A stretch of DNA of 64,000 nt from Sphingobacterium sp. PCS056 (GTDB taxonomy: Bacteria > Bacteroidota > Bacteroidia > Sphingobacteriales > Sphingobacteriaceae). Below are positions 46,774 through 54,970 of the stretch, one piece after another. The DNA lies in assembly GCF_023273895.1 (NCBI RefSeq), contig NZ_CP096883.1, positions 4,092,001 to 4,156,000 of the forward strand, given 5' to 3'. Made by a program: the position numbers and the translations under genes. Under the pieces are notes generated by a model, which was given only the letters and a program-made list of their open reading frames with translations, was not told where the DNA came from and made no database searches. Position 1 is the first letter of the stretch. Each line of letters opens with the position of its first letter.

Positions 46774-46956
46774 CTAATTAAACTCCGTTAAAAAACTCAT
46801 AACTAACCAATACCTATAAACACCATGAGCATGAGTATGATGAAATGTCTCCAGTTTGTCAACTGCGATTGATCGTATCTTAAAATCAATACCCACACTT
46901 CTTCCTTGAACTGAAGACCAGCCAGATAGGCTTAACCTATTTGATAATTTCTCCAT
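46774..46956 (-). CDS. Small hypothetical protein in the Ter operon
   Basis: 60 residues (WSSVQGRSVGIDFKIRSIAV... FHHTHAHGVYRYWLV), His- and aromatic-rich, not recognised. It overlaps the end of the upstream terD by 20 bases and stops 5 bases before the HAD start, so it fills the only gap in a tightly packed operon. It is either a real small protein or the end of a truncated biosynthetic gene. Confidence 0.45.
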   Translation of the reverse strand: MEKLSNRLSLSGWSSVQGRSVGIDFKIRSIAVDKLETFHHTHAHGVYRYWLVMSFLTEFN

Positions 46957-47512
46957 GATAATATTTTGATAGAAAAAAAGCTAAATCTTCATTATAACCT
47001 ATTCCTGATGCTTCAAATTTCCATTGACCATTACGTCTATATATTCTACCAAATTCGACAGCAGTCTCAATTGAAAAATCTTCTTCTAGTTCGTACTTAG
47101 CGACCTCTGTTCCAGTCCTATCGTCAACGATGCGGATATAAGAATTTCTTACTTGTCCATAATTTTGCTTTCGAGCTAATGCTTCATGAATCGTGACCAC
47201 AATTAGAATTTCGGAGATAGCACAATCAACTTGAGATAAATCGAGCTGAATACTTTCATCATCTCCTTCTAAACTATTGCCTCCTGTAGGATCGTCACCA
47301 GTGTGATGCAACGCTCCATCCGGAGAATCTGTATTACCGTAAAAGATGAAAAAAGATTCTGATGGAATATGGCGACTTTCATTAATCATAAATGCTGAAG
47401 CATCCAGATCGAAATCATACCCAGTACCATCATTTGGATCCCAGCCTAATCCAATAGTCATTTTATCTAACCCTATATCAATCCTTTGTCCTTTTTGTAA
47501 ATTAATGGCCAT
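46937..47512 (-). CDS. terD: TerD-family protein, first gene of the Ter operon
   Basis: 191 residues with all canonical TerD features: MAINLQKGQR start, LGWDPNDGTGYDFDLDASAF, HHTGDDPTGGNSLEGDDESI (calcium-binding loop), VTIHEA, YGQVRNSYIRIVDD and VEFGRIYRRNGQWKFEASG. It is preceded 70 bases upstream by the perfect activator palindrome and 40 bases upstream by a -7 box, so it opens an operon of about 10 kb that ends with terC. Confidence 0.95.
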   Translation of the reverse strand: MAINLQKGQRIDIGLDKMTIGLGWDPNDGTGYDFDLDASAFMINESRHIPSESFFIFYGNTDSPDGALHHTGDDPTGGNSLEGDDESIQLDLSQVDCAISEILIVVTIHEALARKQNYGQVRNSYIRIVDDRTGTEVAKYELEEDFSIETAVEFGRIYRRNGQWKFEASGIGYNEDLAFFLSKYYHGEIIK

Positions 47513-47552
47513 TACTGCTTGATTTATTTTAGAAGATCAATTATTAACAGAA

Positions 47553-47596
47553 CAAAACTACATGAACATCTCATGGAGTGTATACGGCATCCCGTA
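47553..47596 (-). promoter_or_regulatory. Activator-type promoter of the Ter operon
   Basis: The palindrome TACGGCATCCCGTA is at 47583-47596. Reading on the minus strand, 22 bases later comes TAGTTTTG (47553-47560). There is no -33 TTTG. The predicted leader to the terD ATG is about 35 bases. Confidence 0.75.
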
Positions 47597-47675
47597 ATGA
47601 AAAAAAAATATTTTAAACAACCTAACTTGCATGAATAAGATATCCTTACTGTAAAACTAAAAGTCGTTAATCCAT

Positions 47676-47719
47676 TACGGCTAACCGTAATCCTTCACGC
47701 ATATTCCTGTTTAAATTTG
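47676..47719 (+). promoter_or_regulatory. Activator-type promoter of a decayed hsdR_N gene
   Basis: TACGGCTAACCGTA (47676-47689), 22 bases, TAAATTTG (47712-47719) on the plus strand. The flanks match 37172-37250 at DUF4236; the minus-strand half here has lost 6 bases between site and -7 box relative to that copy. Confidence 0.7.
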
Positions 47720-47739
47720 ATTTTAAATCAATGATTATT

Positions 47740-48146
47740 TTGGAAAATGAACTATTGCTCAAACTAGAGTAGCTGCACCTATGTGTAGGAAATCTAAAGG
47801 AACAAATTAGTACCGAATAGGTTACTAAAAATGCCATCGTCATGCCCTTTATTCAGTTCTTAGGTTATGATGTCTTGAACCAGACAGAAGTAATGCTTGA
47901 ATTCATCTGTGATACAGATACTAAAAAGGGGAAAAGGTGGATTATGTTATAAAGAAAGATAATGAACCTATATTGATAATTGAATCTAAGGATTGGATGG
48001 AAAATGCTGACGCACATAACTCACAATTGAATCGTTATTTTCATGTGTCAAAAGCAAGCTTTGGCGTATTGACAATTGGTCATACGTACAACTTTTATGC
48101 ATACTTAGAGAAGTCCAGTATTATAGATGAGAAACCAGAACTATGA
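47740..48146 (+). pseudogene. Decayed hsdR_N-like gene
   Basis: Collinear with the first 130 codons of the gene at 34242: it has in-frame stops (after LLKLE and after QISTE), a frameshift after KKGKR at about 47933, then intact VIKKDNEPILIIESKDWMEN and RYFHVSKASFGVLTIGHTYN. The catalytic ECK is changed to ESK. It ends in a stop after KPEL. Promoter sequences are better preserved than the reading frame. Confidence 0.85.
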
Positions 48147-48175
48147 GTAAAGAAAAATGGTCTTAATAGTATGTC

Positions 48176-48216
48176 CAACTATCAATTTAGATTCGCGTAG
48201 CCTAATTTGATAGTTG
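48176..48216. terminator. Hairpin after the hsdR_N relic
   Basis: CAACTATCAA (48176-48185) pairs with TTGATAGTTG (48207-48216), extended by TTAG/CTAA inside. Probably the old terminator of the decayed gene. Confidence 0.5.
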
Positions 48217-48234
48217 AACATAAAAAATTATATA

Positions 48235-48264
48235 TAAACTTCTATTATTTCTAATAGAAGTTTA
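48235..48264 (-). terminator. Terminator of the PLD/VWA/SNase operon
   Basis: TAAACTTCTATTA pairs perfectly with TAATAGAAGTTTA around TTTC; the stem includes the SNase stop codon at 48262-48264. Confidence 0.65.
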
Positions 48265-48822
48265 GTCAAATATTGGATTATCGTACAATTTCCAAATTCC
48301 TAAATGATTTGATTTTGCATAATTTTGATCTCGAACAAATTGAGATTCAAAACGTACATTGGGAGGTATAGTCATTAAAACCGCATAGCCATTCTTAATT
48401 AATTCTTCATTGATAAAGACATGATCAAGATAAGCATATGCCAATGTTCTACCGAAACGATCAAGGGAGTCAACATCAAATTCCAGCCTAATTTCCTTAT
48501 TGAGGATCAAACTGTCAAGATGACTCTTTGAGACTTTACCAAAGGGATGTTTCTTTTTCTTAAAGGCGCTTCTTTCTTCTGGAGCATCTATACCAATCAG
48601 TCTAATTTTAACATTTTTACCAGCCTTATTTTTACCCCAAAAGGTATCACCATCTATCACTTTATAGACCTTTACATAACTTTCACGCGGCAGACTGCTC
48701 GTCGACATAAAGCCCTCAGATTTGAATGTTTGCTCTGAGTGAACGCAGCCCATAAGAAATACAATAAGAAAGAACAGTGCAATTATAACAAGCTTTACAG
48801 CGACATTAGTCCATTTATTCAT
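48262..48822 (-). CDS. Staphylococcal-nuclease-like (SNase) lipoprotein
   Basis: 186 residues with a lipobox-like end to the signal (FLMGC, Cys26) and an SNase/thermonuclease domain (about 48-185). Catalytic residues match: D57-G-D-T (Ca2+ site), R74 (KIRLIG), D79-A-P-E-E, R122/R125 in DRFGRTLAY. It should be an active, lipid-anchored Ca2+-dependent nuclease on the periplasmic or outer surface. Third gene of the operon, 21 bases after the VWA-like lipoprotein gene. Confidence 0.9.
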   Translation of the reverse strand: MNKWTNVAVKLVIIALFFLIVFLMGCVHSEQTFKSEGFMSTSSLPRESYVKVYKVIDGDTFWGKNKAGKNVKIRLIGIDAPEERSAFKKKKHPFGKVSKSHLDSLILNKEIRLEFDVDSLDRFGRTLAYAYLDHVFINEELIKNGYAVLMTIPPNVRFESQFVRDQNYAKSNHLGIWKLYDNPIFD

Positions 48823-48843
48823 AATAAGAAGAAGCTTAATGAA

Positions 48844-49800
48844 CTACAATGTTTTGAGAAATTGCTCAAACTCTTTGTAAAACTGCTGTTTTGTATTGAC
48901 CGCTGGGATAATCTTTACATTGGAAGCTCCGCTATCTTTCAACCACTTTTCCCAGATAACCTTGATAATCTGAAAATCCGTTGGTTGTACTTTTGAAACG
49001 CCATATTTATCGAGAGAACGATCTACCATTTCGGCAATAAATATGTTAGCATCCTTAAGATTAAAGTTGGTCTTATTGATCGCGTAAGATGAGTCTTGTG
49101 CTATAAACTCCTGCAACTCTGACTTGCCACTGGCGTTAAATGCTCTACGTATTTTTCCGATCATTTCTGGTCCCAATTTGTATCCTTTACCTTGGTTAGC
49201 GCTTTCGATATAGCCGTCCGTTAAAAGCAATACAACATTGGTATTCTTTTTATTGATAATAGCACTATCAGTCTCATTTAAGAACTGAGGTGATACATCT
49301 ACCAATGAGGTTTTAAGGGTTTCATTAAAATAATTCCAAACATCGGCCCCTGTTTGATTTTGTAGTGAATAATCGTAAACGCGATTGACTTCATATGCAA
49401 ATTCTTGTTTATCGGAATTCAACTCTTTACGGATATAATTAGATCTATCCAACTGCTTGGTTCCAAACTGGCTAAAATCGATCGTCATCTTTTTGGGATC
49501 AAACGACGAGCTGTTTAAAATCCCTTTGTTTATAAAATCAATTTTGTAAATATCGGACTGTCCTGATCTCCGATCATTTAATTTCAATAGATCATCAGCA
49601 TGATCAATAACCTCTCGTATCAGTAAGGTATCATGGATAGGTTTGGGATATTTCATCGTATTGATCCGATTGGACAAATCTGGTGAGATAATGATATTAT
49701 AATCCTTAATCATCACCTCTTTTTTTGCAGGTTTATCACAACTACTGCAAGCCACTAAAAATGGTAACACAACCAATGGCATTATATGCTTTATATTCAT
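48844..49800 (-). CDS. VWA-like lipoprotein
   Basis: 318 residues with a lipobox (FLVAC, Cys18). The N-terminal strand IIISPDLSNRI and later NVVLLLTDGYIES have the order of a VWA fold; the first MIDAS motif is DLSNR instead of DxSxS, so metal binding may be altered. It lies between the PLD-like membrane protein gene (11-base gap) and the SNase gene. No known family assigned. Confidence 0.7.
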   Translation of the reverse strand: MNIKHIMPLVVLPFLVACSSCDKPAKKEVMIKDYNIIISPDLSNRINTMKYPKPIHDTLLIREVIDHADDLLKLNDRRSGQSDIYKIDFINKGILNSSSFDPKKMTIDFSQFGTKQLDRSNYIRKELNSDKQEFAYEVNRVYDYSLQNQTGADVWNYFNETLKTSLVDVSPQFLNETDSAIINKKNTNVVLLLTDGYIESANQGKGYKLGPEMIGKIRRAFNASGKSELQEFIAQDSSYAINKTNFNLKDANIFIAEMVDRSLDKYGVSKVQPTDFQIIKVIWEKWLKDSGASNVKIIPAVNTKQQFYKEFEQFLKTL

Positions 49801-49811
49801 CTGCGTAATTA

Positions 49812-51926
49812 TTAGTTGTTGAAAGCTGGAATATCTTGTAACAGTTCTTGTTTAACATCGGACTGTAATCCTAAATTGGAAAGCCATGCCTCACACTCTC
49901 TAACTGCCTCACGGGTTTTTGTTTCTGCTTTTAAGATGGCGTATACTTCATATAGATATTTGCTCCAACCTTCCATATAAATATTGACCCGATTTTCCAT
50001 TTCAGCCTTAGAGATTGGTAACTTATCATTGTCAATCTGACTTTTGTATATTTGTCCAATATTGCTGATCCGCTCTTTAAATGTGAGCAGCTGCTGTTGC
50101 AACCTACCCACGCGCTCGTTTTGTTGGATGGGTAATTGCTGGATGTGACCGATCTTCTCTTCTTTAGTCACCTGTAAACTGACTAGCTCAGCTTGAATTG
50201 CATCATTCTCCAATTGAATTTTATTAATCTGTTCTTGGTATTCTTCCATATCGGCTTGATGACTTTGTGCCATATGTTTGCTTTTTTGTTGCTGAAAAGA
50301 AAGATTGCGTTCGTTGATTTGATTCATAAATTTTTCAAAAAAGAAACTGAAAAGAAAAACACCCAATGCCCCAAGGACAAATACCAACCAGAAATTACTA
50401 TCTTGGAGAATACCCGAGAGTTTTAGCTTTTCATCAATCTGATTGGTCTGAAATTCAATATCATTGATATTTTTAGAGACTTTATAGGCAATAAAAACAT
50501 CAACAACAATAATTAAAATCATCCCTATGTTATCGATAAATAAACTTTGAACCTTTCTAATGAAGCTTGGCTTTTGATCGTCTTGCTTTCTTTTTTGAAC
50601 AAATAAATCATTAAAAACTTTATACATACCTAAGGATAAAGGAATGGAAACAAATAAAATGAGAAATAAGATACCTCCAAAACCCTTAGTCCATATTTTA
50701 GAAATAGCTTTAGGATTAAATACTTCTGGCGATTCAGTACTCGCTGATCCTAAAAGGGTCAATTCTTTTATTTCCTCTTTTGAGAAAATAAAAATATAAG
50801 CTACTGAAGAATAAAAGACATATATATATAATGCGAGTAGCAAGGTAATACCCCCCAAAATAAACATGATAGGCTTGTTCATAGCGGGTTTCACAAATTC
50901 GATCTCTAGCTCCTTAATCTTTTGCTTCAAGGATGAAATCTTACTTTCTATAAAAGGAATCTTTGTCGTATTGTTTGAGGCTATCTGCAAACGTTTTTCA
51001 TCGATTTTGCTCGTCAATGTATTGATATCCGAATCTATATTCTGCTTGTCAACTGCAGCATTATTTTTTATCTTTTCAATCTCATGCTCCGTCTTAAATT
51101 CCATATTCGTTGAACTTAGCTTTTGCTGTTCATCTATTCTTACTTTCAAACGTTCTTTCTTCTCGGCGATGACGTCAATTTCATTAATAAAATTAGAATA
51201 CAGACTATCCATGGCTTGATGAAGGATTTGATGGTCGCCACTGTTCTCATAGGCACGATTGTATCCACTAAGTTTTACTAGGTCCTTATCAAAGGCTCCA
51301 ACTTCTGATGCAATAATATTGTCTAATACATCTTTATACTCCTTGAGTGATTGTTGCTGAAAATTAAGTTCTTGAACAGGTTGGGAATAAATTATAGTTT
51401 GCGGTTCTGTTTTCAATGGTATAGGGTTTTCTCTTTTTTCTGATTGTACAATATCTTCTAACAGTTCACCATTATTGATCCTGATGGCGCGGGAACGAAT
51501 TTGATGAAATGTTTCCATATGTTCTGTTACGGTTTTTGAATAATTTGTAATGATAACGCTTACATGATTATTCTTCGAATTGTTGCTCCAATTATAAGAA
51601 CCTGTAATAACCACATTTTGATCAATAACACAGAATTTTTGATTCATCATTCCCCAGCCTACATTCTTGACCTTGGTCACCTCTGCGCCAAGTTTCTCTA
51701 ATAATGAAAAATCTAATTTTTCATTATCTGGCTGGTCAGATATGATGATAAGAACTTTCACTTGCCGATCAAGACAGCCTTGGACTGCAGCAAATAGTTC
51801 ATTGTCGGTAAACCAAGCCATTGCAATCAATACCTCGGTTTTAGCTTTTGAAAGCTCTTGCTTAACACGTTCATTGATACCCCTGCTATCCGACAGTGTA
51901 TCTTGGATCAAATGATCTGAATTCAT
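49812..51926 (-). CDS. PLD-like domain membrane protein with coiled coils
   Basis: 704 residues. Residues 8-150 form a single phospholipase D-like domain; the HKD motif position reads M94-N95-Q96-K97-(x4)-D102 followed by TGSYNWSNNS, so the catalytic His is replaced by Asn. Next come a coiled-coil region (about 185-345), TM helices at about 352-381, 415-438, 467-485 and 511-531, and a second long coiled coil (540-650). PLD-like domains of this type are nucleases or phospholipases; with Asn this copy may bind rather than cut. First gene of the operon with VWA-like and SNase lipoproteins. Confidence 0.8.
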   Translation of the reverse strand: MNSDHLIQDTLSDSRGINERVKQELSKAKTEVLIAMAWFTDNELFAAVQGCLDRQVKVLIIISDQPDNEKLDFSLLEKLGAEVTKVKNVGWGMMNQKFCVIDQNVVITGSYNWSNNSKNNHVSVIITNYSKTVTEHMETFHQIRSRAIRINNGELLEDIVQSEKRENPIPLKTEPQTIIYSQPVQELNFQQQSLKEYKDVLDNIIASEVGAFDKDLVKLSGYNRAYENSGDHQILHQAMDSLYSNFINEIDVIAEKKERLKVRIDEQQKLSSTNMEFKTEHEIEKIKNNAAVDKQNIDSDINTLTSKIDEKRLQIASNNTTKIPFIESKISSLKQKIKELEIEFVKPAMNKPIMFILGGITLLLALYIYVFYSSVAYIFIFSKEEIKELTLLGSASTESPEVFNPKAISKIWTKGFGGILFLILFVSIPLSLGMYKVFNDLFVQKRKQDDQKPSFIRKVQSLFIDNIGMILIIVVDVFIAYKVSKNINDIEFQTNQIDEKLKLSGILQDSNFWLVFVLGALGVFLFSFFFEKFMNQINERNLSFQQQKSKHMAQSHQADMEEYQEQINKIQLENDAIQAELVSLQVTKEEKIGHIQQLPIQQNERVGRLQQQLLTFKERISNIGQIYKSQIDNDKLPISKAEMENRVNIYMEGWSKYLYEVYAILKAETKTREAVRECEAWLSNLGLQSDVKQELLQDIPAFNN

Positions 51927-51984
51927 AAGTGTTTTTAGTTAATATGGTTAAAATAACTTTTCTGATGGTTTATTAACATCGATC

Positions 51985-52028
51985 CAAAATTATCAATAAC
52001 CGAGTCTAATATGATACGGTTTCCCGTA
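51985..52028 (-). promoter_or_regulatory. Activator-type promoter of the PLD/VWA/SNase operon
   Basis: TACGGTTTCCCGTA (52015-52028) is a perfect palindromic site. On the minus strand, 22 bases later, TAATTTTG (51985-51992). The ATG is 58 bases beyond. Confidence 0.75.
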
Positions 52029-52156
52029 ACTAAAACAAGTATAATAACGATGTACTAATTTAAAATAATGGATAAAAAGAATTAAGAAAAAGCAATAAGA
52101 AATGCTCTATTACAGATCGATTGCGAAAGAATAATTTATTTGAGCAGAAATAAAAA

Positions 52157-52176
52157 AGGCTATCTTACGATAGCCT
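52157..52176 (-). terminator. Rho-independent terminator of the kinase/regulator operon
   Basis: AGGCTATC / GATAGCCT around TTAC; on the minus strand it is followed by TTTTTTA. It lies 93 bases after the response-regulator stop. Confidence 0.75.
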
Positions 52177-52269
52177 AATATGAGGTTTATAATTACTAAA
52201 TTGAGTTACGTGATGTTCAATGACGTGATTTTTTTCACAAAAAAAACACAGCACATAAAATATGATTTT

Positions 52270-52935
52270 TTAAATAATACCGATCTCTTTGCAATGGGCG
52301 ACTAATTGCTCGTTTTTAGTAAAATTAAGTACATCTTTCATGATATTGAGCCGCTTTTCAATACTGCTCAAACTAGATGGAATAACTTCTCGCTGCTGCA
52401 AATAAAGTGGCATATCTTTTTGAGATATCCCTTCGTATAATAACCGAATGATGTGTAGGTCAAATGAAGTAAATTCGTGCGAATTACGCTCTTGAATAAC
52501 TTTTTTAACATCTGGAGATTGATAGGACTTGTTATTATTAACAGCCACAAGTGCTTCTTGAAGATATTGTCCATCACGTCGTGATTTACGAACCATGCCA
52601 TCAATTTGATTTAACTTAAACATCTCACTAATCTTGCTATTTCGGTCTTTCGCGGTGAATAATATGACCTTAATATCAGGTTGTACATGCTTAATGGCTT
52701 TGATCAGTGATAAGCCATCTTTTATTTGTTGGGGACTTTCATCATCTTCAAATTCGATATCTGTAATAATCAAATCGTAAGGATCCTTATCGCGAAGTGC
52801 ATTATTTATCCAATTCAATGCATGATCGCAATAATGAACGTACTTGACAACTTCTACACCTAGCGCTTTAAGAGCTTTCTGTACTGAAATATTGGTCATC
52901 TCATGATCTTCGGCAATGAGTACTTTTTTAAACAT
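52270..52935 (-). CDS. LuxR/NarL-type response regulator
   Basis: 221 residues. Receiver domain (1-125) with the acidic pocket E9/D10, phospho-acceptor D59 (LIITDIEF), switch Thr in LFTAKD and Lys in VRKS. The C-terminal 70 residues are a somewhat divergent LuxR helix-turn-helix (FTSFDLHIIRLLYEGISQKDM... SLSSIEKRLNIMKDVL). It lies 13 bases after its kinase gene and within the cluster of TACGG-N4-CCGTA promoters, so it is the best local candidate for the activator that binds them. That link is inference. Confidence 0.9.
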   Translation of the reverse strand: MFKKVLIAEDHEMTNISVQKALKALGVEVVKYVHYCDHALNWINNALRDKDPYDLIITDIEFEDDESPQQIKDGLSLIKAIKHVQPDIKVILFTAKDRNSKISEMFKLNQIDGMVRKSRRDGQYLQEALVAVNNNKSYQSPDVKKVIQERNSHEFTSFDLHIIRLLYEGISQKDMPLYLQQREVIPSSLSSIEKRLNIMKDVLNFTKNEQLVAHCKEIGII

Positions 52936-52948
52936 ATATGATCGTTTT

Positions 52949-54631
52949 TTATAATATGGGTATATTGATTTTCACACTAAGCCCCTTCCCCTCTTCCCTG
53001 ACAAAGATAATTTCACCACCAATACCTTCGATACGGGAAACCATATTAGATAAACCTTTTCCATATGTTTTTGAATGTGCAAGACCAATTCCATTATCTT
53101 GATAAAAAATCTCTGACTGATTACCATGCTTTTCAAAACGAATAACAACTTGATCTGCTTGACTATGTTTTTTCATATTGACCATTAATTCCTGCAGCAC
53201 ATGAGTTACCTCTTCCTTAGCCCGTTTGCTCAGTCGAGCCCACAAATCTTCCTCATTTCCGGCAATAAGAACACGACGGTGATCACTCGCAAATGATTTG
53301 AGGAGATCTGCCAGTTTTTCACTAAAAGGGACCTCAGTCAAAGTCTGCTCTTCAACATCATGTGAGATATCCCGCGATTTTTGGTACATATCATCTAGTT
53401 TATCTAATACACCTTCACGATCAATATCTTCTTTATACTCTATTTCAGTCATGACACGATAAATTCCATTGGCCACAACATCGTGGATCTTCTTGGAAAG
53501 ATGAAGTTGGTTTTCTTTTATCTTATTCTGTGCTTCAAGTTCAAGTCGCTGTTTGCGTTTCTTGTACCAGAATACTCCAAGGACAATTGAAAATAGGAGA
53601 AAACCTATCCCAATACGCTGAATAATTAAATACGATTCCTTTTTTTCATTCTCTTTTTCTAATTTAAGATTCTGCGCTTTACTCTTTTCTGATTCATAAC
53701 GAATTAAAGCAAATTGATTCTTGGCTGCCGTTCTTGCATTTTGTATACTATCGTTTAAAGCCAAATACGTTTTTAAATAGCGTTGAGAATATTCCGAACT
53801 TGATTGAACTAGTCCCCTCAATGCTTTGAGTCGATCATCGGCACTATTTATTTTTTTAGCAACCTCATATTGTTTATTTAGATAGAAAATGGACGAATCA
53901 ACGTTTACAGCTGCATAATATGTAGAAAGAGTAGCATAACTTGAATTTTGTCCCCATAGATCATTTTCTTTTAAGCGTATACCTAAAGCGGTGTGATAGA
54001 TAGAAATTGGATTGTAAGCATGGTTAGCGGTCCATCTGGTTTTCGCCAAATTATTCAAAAACTTAGCATAATCTGAACTTTCTTTTGGGGTTTTAGCAAG
54101 AATTTCTTCAAACAATTTGATGGATTCATCATAACGATGCACATTTCTTAAGCAAACCGCTAAATTATTTTTATATACAAGTGTATTATTGGGATCAGTT
54201 GAATATCGAATAGCTAAATCATAATATGGAATAGCTTGATTATATTGTTGCAAGTCATCAGTGGCATTAGCAATGTTATTATAGCTATGACATAACAATG
54301 CCTGATGATCTTTATTTTTTGAATCTATATATTTGATTGCTTCAAAGGATGTTTCTTGCGCTCCAAAATAGTCGCCTGAATGATATTGGATCACCCCCAT
54401 ATAAATTAAGCAACGTCCGGCCCTTACACTATCTTTGTCCAGAAGGAATTTTTCTTTTGCCTCGTTAAAATAATAAAATGTACTATCACCTCCGCCATTT
54501 TCCCATAAAAAAAATGCTTTTTCGTAATATTCATTAGTATCCAATACTGGTTCTGCTTCATTTTGTTTAACATTTGTACAAGAAACAGTAAAAACAACTA
54601 TTAGAAGAGAGATGATTAAAATTTTACACAC
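52949..54631 (-). CDS. TPR-containing sensor histidine kinase
   Basis: 560 residues: lipobox-like signal (FTVSC, Cys18), TPR repeats (about 30-300) expected in the periplasm, one TM helix (338-356), a HisKA_3-like dimerisation segment with phospho-acceptor H383 (LSKKIHDVVANG) and a HATPase_c domain (N485 in QELMVNMKKHS, DNGIGL, GKGLSNM). It phosphorylates the neighbouring response regulator. If the Cys is lipidated, the sensor would be tethered at both ends, as seen in some Bacteroidetes TPR kinases. Confidence 0.9.
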   Translation of the reverse strand: MCKILIISLLIVVFTVSCTNVKQNEAEPVLDTNEYYEKAFFLWENGGGDSTFYYFNEAKEKFLLDKDSVRAGRCLIYMGVIQYHSGDYFGAQETSFEAIKYIDSKNKDHQALLCHSYNNIANATDDLQQYNQAIPYYDLAIRYSTDPNNTLVYKNNLAVCLRNVHRYDESIKLFEEILAKTPKESSDYAKFLNNLAKTRWTANHAYNPISIYHTALGIRLKENDLWGQNSSYATLSTYYAAVNVDSSIFYLNKQYEVAKKINSADDRLKALRGLVQSSSEYSQRYLKTYLALNDSIQNARTAAKNQFALIRYESEKSKAQNLKLEKENEKKESYLIIQRIGIGFLLFSIVLGVFWYKKRKQRLELEAQNKIKENQLHLSKKIHDVVANGIYRVMTEIEYKEDIDREGVLDKLDDMYQKSRDISHDVEEQTLTEVPFSEKLADLLKSFASDHRRVLIAGNEEDLWARLSKRAKEEVTHVLQELMVNMKKHSQADQVVIRFEKHGNQSEIFYQDNGIGLAHSKTYGKGLSNMVSRIEGIGGEIIFVREEGKGLSVKINIPIL

Positions 54632-54692
54632 GGCTAAAGTTTTAACCGAATGTATTAAATTTTGCTCAACAATACAATTTTGAACAAGAAAA

Positions 54693-54716
54693 AAGGAGTA
54701 GGTTTCCCTACTCCTT
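54693..54716 (-). terminator. Rho-independent terminator after the 58-residue gene
   Basis: AAGGAGTAGG pairs with CCTACTCCTT; the minus-strand sequence continues TTTTTTCTTG. It begins 7 bases after the stop of the small gene at 54724 and ahead of the kinase gene, so it would end the short transcript or attenuate read-through into the kinase gene. Confidence 0.75.
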
Positions 54717-54723
54717 AAAAATC

Positions 54724-54900
54724 CTATCTTTTTGGAGGTACTGTACTTCCTTTATCTCCCCCATCTCCATCATTTGGATCATTTGGGTCATTTGGGTCTC
54801 CATCATCTGTCGATTGCATAGTTGTTGGATTTCCTGGTGTTGGCTGTGAACTTGATGGTTGACCAATTCCGAATAAAAAATATAATATTAAACTCCACAT
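54724..54900 (-). CDS. 58-residue exported peptide with DPN repeats
   Basis: ATG at 54900 on the minus strand starts MWSLILYFLFGIGQPSSSQP, a short hydrophobic head, then a Pro/Ser/Thr stretch and an acidic repeat (GDPNDPNDPNDGDGGD), ending VPPKR and TAG. The DPND repeats look like a calcium-binding or structural spacer. It has its own downstream terminator and a structured leader upstream. Not a known family; the low-complexity composition allows that it is not translated. Confidence 0.5.
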   Translation of the reverse strand: MWSLILYFLFGIGQPSSSQPTPGNPTTMQSTDDGDPNDPNDPNDGDGGDKGSTVPPKR

Positions 54901-54970
54901 AATTCAAAAAATTAGAATGTAAAAACCTGGTAGTTCCATATGCTCCGTGCATAGGATTACTACATGTGTT

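Noticed and set aside
47640-47689. Minus-strand promoter from the 47676 palindrome
   Set aside because: Compared with the copy at 37187, six bases are missing between site and box and the box reads TAGTTTTA; the plus-strand direction is intact instead.
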